Shown here in pieces: positions 1-6,540 of a DNA stretch of 25,772 bases. Position 1 is the first letter of the stretch, and every line of letters starts with the position of its first letter. The position numbers and the translations under genes were made by a program. The stretch comes from an uncultured Bacillaceae bacterium (GTDB lineage Bacteria; Bacillota; Bacilli; Bacillales; Cytobacillaceae): assembly GCA_937995745.1 (NCBI GenBank), contig CALKIU010000119.1, forward strand, positions 1-25,772. Direction: 5' to 3'. Below the pieces are notes generated by a model. It did not search any database and was not told the DNA's origin. It saw only the letters and a list, made by a program, of their open reading frames with translations.

Positions 1-459
1 AACAAATAAAAAAATCCGCCGGAAAAATTGCCCGGGTGCCGGCAATCCGCCGAAGAAAATGTCTGCAAAAACAGAAATATGTATCTTGCTTGCCGTTCTT
101 GATGGTTTCAGAATATCCGCGTCTTTGCTCTGTTTCTGCCGGGAAACTTAAATGAATGCACCCAATTCTATTATATGGGGGAAATATCCTTTGTTCCAAT
201 CAGATAGAGGGAAAATTCACGCCGGCTTTTATATGTTTTCGGAAAAATGGTGGGTTTTTCCGGCCGGCATCGGGTTTCGGAACCTTCCGTCTATCTTCAC
301 TGCCATGCAAAAGCGGTGTCCGAAAAGCACGGAAGATGCGGGAAGCACGGCGGTGAACAACCGGAAAGAAAAATTTGCAAAAAATCCCTTTCCAGCAGCC
401 GAAATCTCATAAAAAAAAAATTTCCGCTACAATAAATTATATAAAAAGATTTCTGACGG
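1..459. other. Intergenic region before purC
   Basis: I see no convincing gene here. The short open frames overlap one another, lack good ribosome binding sites and have no recognisable composition. Near the left edge (about 22-46) is an imperfect GC-rich inverted repeat (ATTGC / GCAAT arms); read on the reverse strand it is followed by T residues, so it could be a weak terminator, but no reverse-strand gene lies beside it. Confidence 0.5.
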
Positions 460-488
460 TTGATCCTTTGAGAAAATTTCCCCATAAT
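460..488 (+). promoter_or_regulatory. SigA-type promoter for purC
   Basis: TTGATC at 460-465 and CATAAT at 483-488 are separated by 17 bp, matching four and five of six consensus bases. This would start transcription near 495 and leave a leader of about 30 nt, too short for a purine riboswitch. I see no convincing pair of PurR boxes. Confidence 0.55.
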
Positions 489-526
489 AAAATTGGCAAT
501 CATTCAATGAAGAAAGGGATTTTGCA

Positions 527-1210
527 ATGAAGCTTATTTATAAAGGCAAAACAAAAGATGTATTTGAGCTTGAAGACGGCAATTATCTGCTCAAGTTTAA
601 AGATGATATGACGGGAGAAGACGGCGTCTTTGATCCCGGAGCGAACCAGGTCGGACTGACGATCGAAGGAGCGGGCCGGGCCGGCTTGAGGTTGACGAAA
701 TACTTTTTTGAAAAACTGGCCGAGAAAAACATTCCGACGCATTATATTGATGCCAATATTGACGATGCGACGATGACCGTCAAACCGGCAAAAATGTTTG
801 GAAAGGGCCTTGAAGTGATTTGCCGCTACCGGGCAGTCGGCAGTTTTTACCGGCGGTACGGTTTGTATGTGGAAGAAGGACAACCCCTTGATGCTTTTGT
901 TGAAGTGACCATTAAAGACGATGAACGCCAGGATCCTCCGATCAGCGAGGACGCATTGGAAATGCTTGGCATTATGTCCAAGGAAGAATATCAAACGCTT
1001 AAAGATTTGACGAAAAAAATTGCCGGGTTTGTCAAAGAAGAATTGGCCAAAAAAGGAATCGAACTTTATGATATAAAATTTGAATTCGGCCGTTTGGAAG
1101 ACGGCACGATTGCCCTGATTGACGAAATTTCCGGCGGCAACATGCGGGCATATAAGGACGGAAAATATGTTGAACCGCTGGAACTGGAAAAATGGATGCT
1201 GGATGAATAA
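527..1210 (+). CDS. purC: Phosphoribosylaminoimidazole-succinocarboxamide synthase (SAICAR synthetase)
   Basis: This cytoplasmic enzyme of de novo purine synthesis joins CAIR and aspartate using ATP to give SAICAR. The 227-residue protein is the usual length of the stand-alone bacterial form. It opens with the family's YKGKTKDVFE phosphate-binding segment, has the central EVICRYRAVGSFYRRYG block (about residues 96-110), and ends with the LIDEISGGNMR region typical of the SAICAR synthetase C-terminus. The start is supported by AAAGGGA about 8 nt upstream. In most Bacillaceae purC sits inside a long pur operon (purEKBCSQLFMNHD order). Here no other pur gene is in the window, the gene has its own promoter at 460-488, and a strong terminator follows at once, so it appears monocistronic. 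No key segment seems missing. Confidence 0.96.
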   Translation: MKLIYKGKTKDVFELEDGNYLLKFKDDMTGEDGVFDPGANQVGLTIEGAGRAGLRLTKYFFEKLAEKNIPTHYIDANIDDATMTVKPAKMFGKGLEVICRYRAVGSFYRRYGLYVEEGQPLDAFVEVTIKDDERQDPPISEDALEMLGIMSKEEYQTLKDLTKKIAGFVKEELAKKGIELYDIKFEFGRLEDGTIALIDEISGGNMRAYKDGKYVEPLELEKWMLDE

Positions 1211-1232
1211 ATCGTAATTTTGGCAGAACGGT

Positions 1233-1290
1233 AAAAAGATCTTATTCCAAATGACACCTCTCAGGAGAATTTGGAGTAGGGTCTTTTTTG
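1233..1290 (+). terminator. Intrinsic terminator after purC
   Basis: Arms at 1233-1252 and about 1269-1288 form a roughly 20-bp stem. It uses three G-U pairs, so it is stable only when transcribed on the plus strand. The 3' arm ends in a six-base T run. The roughly 16-nt loop contains a small secondary CCT/AGG pairing. Confidence 0.85.
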
Positions 1291-1610
1291 TTCTTCTGCG
1301 AGGATTTTTTACGACGTTTTCCGCCGAAATTTTGAAAAACTATGAAGCAAGTTTTTTCAAACTATGAAAATGGCAAAGGCAGAAAGAGAGAAATTTAATG
1401 GAAGATATCCGCGGCGGGCACGGTGATTTCCCGGCAACAAGGAGACGCAATTTTCACTATCAGACAAAAAAGTTTTTAAATTTACATTAAAAAATATTTT
1501 AGAAAAATAATGAATAAAATGATATAATAGGAAATAAATGTAACATTTGATTGGCCGCCGGGGGCGGGCGCCAATCGTCCGGGCGGCCGACAAAGAAGGA
1601 GATGATGAAA
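1291..1610. other. Intergenic region purC to arginase-like gene
   Basis: No gene is seen. It holds a direct repeat of AAACTATGAA (1337-1346 and 1359-1368, 22 bp apart, two helical turns) and, further on, the promoter for the arginase-like gene. The repeat could be an operator, but its distance from the promoter (about 140-160 bp) leaves this open. Confidence 0.5.
1500..1528 (+). promoter_or_regulatory. SigA-type promoter for arginase-like gene
   Basis: A perfect TATAAT lies at 1523-1528 and a weak TAGAAA at 1500-1505, 17 bp apart, in AT-rich surroundings. The predicted leader is about 75 nt and includes a GC-rich GGCCGCC/GGGCGGCC-type stretch before the ribosome binding site. Confidence 0.6.
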
Positions 1611-2369
1611 ATGCCTTTATTAAATAAAGGTGTTACCATGCTCCATTTCGACGAAACATATTATTTGCAAAAAGCTCTCAGCCGGTACGCCCACGAAAAT
1701 ATCGATTTTTTCCGGCTGCAAGAGGCCAATTTATATTGCGGGCAAAGGACGTTTCAGACGATTAGTGCGCGTCTCCGCGAAAGAAAAAGAAAAGGGATTA
1801 CCTTTATCGGTAGCGGAAACTATCATTATGTGAGTTATATACTCTTGCAGGAAATCGATCATCCTTTTACTCTAGTATTATTTGACAATCACACTGATCT
1901 TGCTGTGGAACAGCAGGAAAAAGCCCTTCTCTCATGCGGATCGTGGGTGAGTTTTGCTTTGGCCAGCATACCGAATTTGAAGCATGTCATCATCATCGGT
2001 CCGACCTCAGTACAGTCTCATCAAAAACAAATCTCCCGTGTAGCCATTTATCCGTTTGACGGAAAACACAGCCACTCATTAAAATCTATCATTTCGTCCA
2101 TTGACACCGACTATATTTATATCAGTATCGACAAAGACGTACTTAATATTTTCGAAGTGGAAACGAATTGGGATCAGGGAGCCATGGATCTGGAAACTTT
2201 GATTCAGTACTTGCAATCTCTGTTGCGAACAAAAAATGTCGCCGGAGTCGATATTTGCGGAGAGACAAAAATAACTCCGCACACTTATTTGTTGCCTGAT
2301 TCACAGAGAACCATCAAGAAAAATGAACAAGCCAATCTGAAAATATTGCAGGAATGCCTTACTGCCTGA
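1611..2369 (+). CDS. Divergent arginase/ureohydrolase-fold protein
   Basis: This is a member of the ureohydrolase superfamily, probably a cytoplasmic binuclear-metal amidinohydrolase of unknown substrate. With the start at 1611 (GAAGGAG, 9 nt spacing) it has 252 residues, shorter than the usual ~300. All metal-ligand motifs are recognisable but altered: His72 in GSGNYHY (arginase has GGDHS), Asp92, His94 and Asp96 in DNHTD (usual DAHxD), and Asp174 and Asp176 in SIDKD. A DICGET segment near 214-219 stands where the family has its conserved Glu. The substrate-specificity segment after the fourth motif is NWDQGAMD, unlike the Gly/Pro-rich loop of arginases, so arginine is not a safe guess. ATGs at 1602, 1605 and 1638 fit the ribosome binding site less well. 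It is monocistronic. It could also be a non-catalytic relative. Confidence 0.78.
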   Translation: MPLLNKGVTMLHFDETYYLQKALSRYAHENIDFFRLQEANLYCGQRTFQTISARLRERKRKGITFIGSGNYHYVSYILLQEIDHPFTLVLFDNHTDLAVEQQEKALLSCGSWVSFALASIPNLKHVIIIGPTSVQSHQKQISRVAIYPFDGKHSHSLKSIISSIDTDYIYISIDKDVLNIFEVETNWDQGAMDLETLIQYLQSLLRTKNVAGVDICGETKITPHTYLLPDSQRTIKKNEQANLKILQECLTA

Positions 2370-2397
2370 GGAAGACTGAAGATGCGCGACTTTGGAT

Positions 2398-2423
2398 AAA
2401 AAAAGACCAACCTTAAAGGTTGG
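2398..2423 (-). terminator. Intrinsic terminator for the small reverse-strand gene
   Basis: CCAACCT and AGGTTGG (2407-2413 and 2417-2423) form a 7-bp stem with a three-base loop. On the reverse strand it is followed by CC/TC and a run of seven T (2398-2404). On the plus strand no T run follows, so it serves the 2474-2659 gene. It lies about 30 bp after the arginase-like stop. Confidence 0.8.
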
Positions 2424-2473
2424 CCAGTGTGGCAAATCATTTATTTCAACTGTTTCTGGAGGGAAACAGGAGT

Positions 2474-2659
2474 TTATATTTCTTTCCAAACTTCATCGTA
2501 AATATCGCTGTCCCAATATTCAATTTTGATTTCTCCCATGTCGGCTAAATTTCTGTCCTTTTTCTCCTTAAAATGTTCGAGAAAATAGAGAAGTTCTTCA
2601 ATTTCCTCCTCGGGCATTTCATTTATCCAGTTGAGCAATCTTTCTCTTGCCGTTGTCAT
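2474..2659 (-). CDS. Small acidic helical protein, function unknown
   Basis: A 61-residue protein with a good ribosome binding site (AGGAGTG, about 7 nt before the ATG at 2659) and its own downstream terminator, so I believe it is real. Residues 1-35 read as two amphipathic helices (MTTARERLLNWINEMP, then EEEIEELLYFLEHFKEK). The tail is acidic and aromatic (EYWDSDIYDEVWKEI). The layout recalls small DUF2281-like or antitoxin-type proteins, whose N-terminal helices dimerise and whose tail binds a partner, but no toxin-like gene lies beside it and I do not recognise the family with certainty. A GTG nine bases upstream is possible but would overlap the ribosome binding site. Confidence 0.6.
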   Translation of the reverse strand: MTTARERLLNWINEMPEEEIEELLYFLEHFKEKKDRNLADMGEIKIEYWDSDIYDEVWKEI

Positions 2660-2890
2660 GGCAATCACTCCTGTGCATTTATTTTACTGTCCTGTCCATC
2701 TTTTGCAGGCCGGGAAAGCGGCCCCGGCTTGCGGAAGACATTGACAGTTCGCTGCCGGCAAAGACTGAGGAAACAAAAAAGGCTGTAATTTAATATATGC
2801 GTTTTAAGTTGTTCTTTAAACAGTTTTTTAAATTTTCAAGCTTTTTTCGTTAAATCCATTTTAGCATTATTCCAGTTGATTGTGATTAAA

Positions 2891-2950
2891 TTAACATAAT
2901 GTTAAAAAAGTTGTTAAAAACCGTTTAAACGAAACTAAAAATCTTAACAT
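2891..2950 (+). promoter_or_regulatory. Candidate operator cluster (TTAACAT / GTTAAAA words)
   Basis: The palindrome at 2891-2905, the phased GTTAAAA-type words at 2901, 2913 and 2923, and a further TTAACAT at 2944 lie just upstream of a TTGACA hexamer at 2955. The position suits an activator site, and the OmpR-type regulator encoded at 4171 is the obvious candidate. This is pattern-based inference. Confidence 0.35.
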
Positions 2951-2954
2951 TGTC

Positions 2955-2983
2955 TTGACATTTTCAAGAAAGGTTCTGAAAAT
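2955..2983 (+). promoter_or_regulatory. Possible promoter for the exported protein
   Basis: A perfect TTGACA lies at 2955-2960. With 17 bp spacing the -10 would be GAAAAT (2978-2983), a poor match. A good -35 with a poor -10 fits an activator-dependent promoter. Confidence 0.4.
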
Positions 2984-3031
2984 CTCCGTCTTACAATGAA
3001 GATGAAAGGACAAAAGCGAGGAGGAAGACGG

Positions 3032-3712
3032 ATGAGGAAAAGAACCTTTCTTGTCGTATTCGCAGTATTGGCGCTGTTCATTTCCGGCTTTGCTTTCTTG
3101 AATGCCAGCGGCCAAGCGGGACAAAAGCTTCAACCGGAAGCGGTGAAACCCGGGGAAAACATGGCCGTAATGAAGACTGATGCAAGGGCGGATGCGGAAA
3201 CGGAAGAAGTTCCTGCCCCCGCGGATCAAGGAGTTGGAGTGAAACCGGGGTTCAGGGAAAATGCAAATGACGGTTGGATTTGCCCGATTTCAGGTTTGCC
3301 CGCCGGCAGCGGTGCGGCAGGTATATGCCGGAATTTTACCGGGACGATGATGGACATGATTGCCGAAGAGCTGGGAATGACATGGGTGGAGCTCCGCGCG
3401 GAACGGTTTGCCGGCAAATCTTTGGGCACCATTGCAGAGGAAAAAGGAATGTCATTGGAAGAACTCAAAGCCTCAATTATGAAAAACCGGGAAAAAGTCC
3501 TTGAAGAATTGGTCAAGGATGGAACAATTTCGGAAGCCGAAAAACAGGCCCTGGTACAACTCATGGAAAGCCGTCTCGAAACGGCGATGGAAAGATTTGA
3601 AACGGCGCCGGCAAACGGACGGGGATTGGGAGAGATGAAAGGATACGGCCGTCCGGGCGCGGACGATGATCAATCGTTCCGGCAAAACCGCCGCGGCAAT
3701 TGTTTCCGCTGA
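3032..3712 (+). CDS. Exported helical protein (DUF2680/YckD-like), upstream of a two-component system
   Basis: The 226-residue protein starts at 3032 behind a strong GAGGAGG site. Residues 1-24 are a signal peptide or membrane anchor (MRKR, then a long hydrophobic stretch). An acidic, Ala/Glu/Pro-rich linker follows, then a short segment with two cysteines (GWICPISG...AGICRN, about residues 81-101). About residues 104-190 are charged amphipathic helices with two short repeats of the type GxTWVELRAER/AGKSLGTIAEEKG and MSLEELK, which resemble the DUF2680 (YckD) group of secreted Firmicute proteins. The tail is Gly/Arg/Asp-rich and ends in GNCFR. It is outside the cytoplasmic membrane and may be an accessory or target of the sensor kinase encoded downstream, in the way small exported proteins feed back on envelope-stress kinases. 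That role is inference. Confidence 0.75.
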   Translation: MRKRTFLVVFAVLALFISGFAFLNASGQAGQKLQPEAVKPGENMAVMKTDARADAETEEVPAPADQGVGVKPGFRENANDGWICPISGLPAGSGAAGICRNFTGTMMDMIAEELGMTWVELRAERFAGKSLGTIAEEKGMSLEELKASIMKNREKVLEELVKDGTISEAEKQALVQLMESRLETAMERFETAPANGRGLGEMKGYGRPGADDDQSFRQNRRGNCFR

Positions 3713-3864
3713 CCGGGGTACAAGGCATTTTGACAGGTTTCGGCCTTGTAGCCTTTGACTCTCCCGCCGCGGCAGGTTTTCCGCTTTTTCCTCTTTTTTT
3801 CCCAGCGAGAAAGTTCCCTGTTTTTTGAAAGCAGCCGTTCTTAACCTTTTACAGGGCGTTTCAT

Positions 3865-3873
3865 TGGTATAAT
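3865..3873 (+). promoter_or_regulatory. Extended -10 promoter for the two-component operon
   Basis: TGG followed by a perfect TATAAT (3868-3873) is an extended -10 element. No good -35 is present at 16-18 bp, which extended -10 promoters can tolerate. A second AT-rich TATAAA/TATAAT-like patch follows at about 3880-3902. Confidence 0.5.
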
Positions 3874-3969
3874 AAAAATATAAAATGTTATTGCAATATA
3901 ATTCGATTTTTGGTTGATATTGTTTCGCCGCCGTTTTTTCCTGATATTGAAGGGCGAAATACCAGGCTG

Positions 3970-4127
3970 TGCCGGAAGGAATGGGGGACGCGGGCAACAT
4001 CGTTTCGTTGTTTCTTTCTTCCGGCAGACGGGCCTTTATTTTTCAAACCAAACACCGCTGGTCGCCTGTTTGTTAAGACAAGCAGTTCCGTTTTGTTGTC
4101 GTAATTTATTCGGGAAGCGGGAACTGC
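3970..4127 (+). other. Inverted repeats in the response-regulator leader
   Basis: TGCCGGAAG (3970-3978) pairs with CTTCCGGCA (4018-4026), nine perfect base pairs, with CAAC/GTTG inside the loop. GCAGTTCC (4082-4089) pairs with GGAACTGC (4120-4127). A GACAA/TTGTC pair (4077-4081 and 4096-4100) would place the first GCAGTTCC arm in its loop, so two mutually exclusive folds are possible. None ends in a T run. The element precedes the GTG start at 4171. Confidence 0.4.
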
Positions 4128-4170
4128 CGGCGCGCGGTGCGGCTGTTCATCATTGCAGGGAGGAATGAAC

Positions 4171-4869
4171 GTGGGAAAACTAATCGCCGTGGTCGACGAT
4201 GAAGAAAAGATTCGCGCCATGATTCGGGACTTTTTGCAAAAGGAAGGCTATGAAATTGCGGAAGCGGAGAACGGGGCCGAAGCGGTGGAACTTGTCGCAA
4301 ACATGAGGATTGACCTCGTTCTTCTTGATATTATGCTTCCGGAAAAAGACGGCTATGAGGTATTAAGGGAGATAAGGACGATTAATAAAAGAATTCCGGT
4401 AATCATGCTGACCGCCAAAGCGGAAGAAATTGACAAGTTGCTCGGGCTGGAAATGGGCGCGGATGATTATATTACGAAGCCGTTCAGCATGAGGGAATTG
4501 GCCGCCAGAATCAAGGCCGTCCTGAGGCGCGCTTCTTTTCACGACGAGGGCGCTGATGAGGATGAAATACTCGTCCGGGGGGCGCTCGAAATAAACTTGG
4601 ACGCCTATGAAGTGCGGCTTGATGGGGAGCCGGTCAACCTGACCCCGACGGAATTCAAAATATTGGCGGCTCTTGCCGAAAAGCCCGGCCGCGTGTTCAG
4701 CCGTCTGCAATTGATGGAGCGGGCCATGGGCGGGGCATTTGTCCATTACGAACGTTCCATCGATACCCATGTCAGCAATTTGCGCAAAAAGATTGAAAAA
4801 GATCCGGCCAATCCGGAATACATTCATACGGTGTACGGCATTGGCTACCGGTTTGGTGAAAGGGAATGA
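4171..4869 (+). CDS. OmpR/PhoB-family response regulator
   Basis: A cytoplasmic DNA-binding regulator, 232 residues. The receiver domain (1-120) has the acidic pair Asp9-Asp10, the phospho-acceptor Asp53 in LLDIMLP, Thr81 in MLTAKA and Lys103 in ITKPF. The C-terminal winged helix (about 130-230) contains the family's LTPTEFKIL and the VHYERSIDTHVSNLRKKIE recognition region, ending in YIHTVYGIGYRF. I chose the GTG at 4171 because GGGAGG lies 7 nt upstream; the ATG at 4165 is almost on top of that site, and the TTG at 4153 is upstream of it. The stop overlaps the kinase start by four bases (ATGA), so the pair is translationally coupled. All phosphorylation residues are present, so it should be active. 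Confidence 0.94.
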   Translation: MGKLIAVVDDEEKIRAMIRDFLQKEGYEIAEAENGAEAVELVANMRIDLVLLDIMLPEKDGYEVLREIRTINKRIPVIMLTAKAEEIDKLLGLEMGADDYITKPFSMRELAARIKAVLRRASFHDEGADEDEILVRGALEINLDAYEVRLDGEPVNLTPTEFKILAALAEKPGRVFSRLQLMERAMGGAFVHYERSIDTHVSNLRKKIEKDPANPEYIHTVYGIGYRFGERE

Positions 4870-6284
4870 AACTGCAAACGAAATTAATCTTGTCTTTCAC
4901 CGCAGTCGTTCTTTTGATGGCGCTTGTCGCTTCTTTTTTCCTGCAAGCAAAAATTGAAAATTCTTTTGAAAACTATTTGGAAAAAAGCAATATCGGATTC
5001 ATCAACAATGTCAAATCGTTTTTGGAGGATTATTACGCAACCAACGGTTCTTTCGCAGGGCTCCAAGAAGTATTGACAGACGGCCAAAACAGTTACAACA
5101 GCCGTGACGGGGCCATGGGCCGTGGCCGCGGAAAAATGATGGCCGGACGGGGAATGATGATGCAAGGCGCTCATTCCCGTTATGAGATTTTGGTGGCTGA
5201 TGAGAATGGGGTCGTTATAGCCGATACAAAGGGCGAAAAAATCGGCGAATCGGCAGCCGGTTTGAAAGGAATCCGGGAATCGCTGGCCGTCAACGGACAG
5301 CATGTCGGGACGGCGCTTTTTTATGAATACAAGCTTCAGCAACTGGAAGAAGAGTATTTGCAAGCGGCGAAAAACGCCATCCTCTTTGGCACATTGCTTG
5401 CGACGGGACTGGCCGTTTTTATCAGCATCTGGATAGCAAAAAGCATCACCCGCCCCCTCCGGAAATTGATGCGGGGCATCAAACAATTGGCGCGGGACGG
5501 GGAGGCGGAACCGGTGCAAATTGCAAGCGGCGATGAATTTCAGGAACTGGGTGAAGCTTTTAATCACATGTCCGCCCAGTTGGCCCGTCAAGAAGAAATA
5601 AGACGGTCGCTTGTGGCAGACGTCGCCCATGAACTGCGGACCCCGTTGACCATTTTGCAAGGGAAACTGGAATCGATACAGGAAGGGGCTGCCGAACCGT
5701 CGGAACAAGTGATTTTGGAGTTGACCGATGAAGTATACCGGCTAAAAAGGCTTGTCCAGGATCTTCAGCAGCTCAGCCTCGCCGAAGCGGGAAAACTGCC
5801 CCTCCATAAAAAGACGATCAATGTAAAGGACTTTGTATCCAAAGTCTGCGGAAATCTTCACTGGCTGGCCGAGGAAAAAAACATCACTTTAAGTTATGAG
5901 GATGTGCCCGCCCGGGTGGAATTTCCCATCGACCCGGACAGGATGACCCAAGTGCTCGTCAATTTGATTGGCAATGCCCTGCGGCATACGCCGGCCGGGG
6001 GACGCGTCGATGTTTCCGCCGAAAAACAGGACGGCTATTTGCGGCTGCACATTGCCGATACGGGACCGGGAATACCGGAGGAAGATTTGCCTTTTATATT
6101 TGAACGCTTTTATAAAAGAGACCCGTCCCGCTCGCGCAAAGATGGCGGCACGGGGCTCGGCTTGTCTATCGCAAAGGGGTTTGTGGAAGCGCACGGCGGC
6201 TCTGTCACGGTGAAGAGCAAGCTTGGGCATGGCACCGTTTTCACGATTTCACTTCCCCTCGATGGAGCGGGGCAGAAATCATAA
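4866..6284 (+). CDS. Membrane sensor histidine kinase with HAMP domain and Met/Gly/Arg-rich external loop
   Basis: The cognate kinase, 472 residues. A membrane helix (about 7-27) is followed by an extracytoplasmic region (28-165), a second helix (about 170-190), HAMP (about 190-242, beginning ITRPLRKL), a dimerisation/phosphoacceptor domain with His255 in VAHELRTPLTI, and an ATPase domain with the N box (NLIGNALRHTP), DTGPGIPEED, FERFYKRD and GTGLGLSIAK. The external region has an unusual insert of about 25 residues rich in Gly, Arg and Met (GAMGRGRGKMMAGRGMMMQG), followed by a PAS/Cache-like stretch (YEILVADENGVVIADT). Met clusters outside the membrane can bind Cu(I) or sense methionine oxidation; that is speculation. 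The start is fixed by the ATGA overlap with the regulator. No clear intrinsic terminator follows. Confidence 0.94.
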   Translation: MKLQTKLILSFTAVVLLMALVASFFLQAKIENSFENYLEKSNIGFINNVKSFLEDYYATNGSFAGLQEVLTDGQNSYNSRDGAMGRGRGKMMAGRGMMMQGAHSRYEILVADENGVVIADTKGEKIGESAAGLKGIRESLAVNGQHVGTALFYEYKLQQLEEEYLQAAKNAILFGTLLATGLAVFISIWIAKSITRPLRKLMRGIKQLARDGEAEPVQIASGDEFQELGEAFNHMSAQLARQEEIRRSLVADVAHELRTPLTILQGKLESIQEGAAEPSEQVILELTDEVYRLKRLVQDLQQLSLAEAGKLPLHKKTINVKDFVSKVCGNLHWLAEEKNITLSYEDVPARVEFPIDPDRMTQVLVNLIGNALRHTPAGGRVDVSAEKQDGYLRLHIADTGPGIPEEDLPFIFERFYKRDPSRSRKDGGTGLGLSIAKGFVEAHGGSVTVKSKLGHGTVFTISLPLDGAGQKS

Positions 6285-6540
6285 TGAGGGAACGCCGCGC
6301 CTGTTGCAGGCTTCATGAGCGAATGCGCCGATAAATTGTGATTTTCGCGGACATATTTGAAATTGCGCCGGACAAAAAGGCGTAAAATTCATTTTTGGTC
6401 AAAGCGCGGGAGGCAACCAGCCCCGCACACCGGGCCAAGACATGATTCTTTTAAATATTTGCAAAGACATATTATTCGCATTCTCACCCGAAGTTCGGAA
6501 TAATGATAGATAGGGATATATAGAAAAAGGTGCATGGTTT

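Larger units (their letters stand above)
2660..3031. other. AT-rich intergenic region before the exported-protein gene
   Basis: No gene is seen. From about 2800 to 2950 the DNA is very AT-rich and full of TTAA-type words. A 15-bp palindrome, TTAACAT-A-ATGTTAA, lies at 2891-2905, and TTAACAT recurs at 2944-2950. GTTAAAA-like words start at 2901, 2913 and 2923, spaced like the roughly 10-12 bp direct repeats that OmpR-type regulators bind. Confidence 0.5.
3713..4170. other. Intergenic region with long leader of the response regulator gene
   Basis: No gene is supported; open frames on both strands look like chance. Just after the exported-protein stop is an 8-bp inverted repeat, TACAAGGC/GCCTTGTA (3719-3726 and 3743-3750), without a T run. 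An extended -10 promoter at 3865-3873 would give a leader of about 290 nt containing further inverted repeats, listed separately. Confidence 0.5.

Noticed and set aside
400..526. Purine riboswitch or PurR boxes before purC
   Set aside because: The leader is only about 30 nt from the best promoter, the conserved purine aptamer segments are absent, and isolated CGAA words do not form a PurBox pair.
3888..4220. Reverse-strand 110-codon frame in the region before the response regulator
   Set aside because: It overlaps the start of the response regulator, has no ribosome binding site and a composition like random sequence.
4884..5708. Reverse-strand open frame of 274 codons opposite the histidine kinase
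   Set aside because: It is the mirror of a gene with complete HAMP and kinase motifs; long antisense frames are expected in GC-rich codon patterns.
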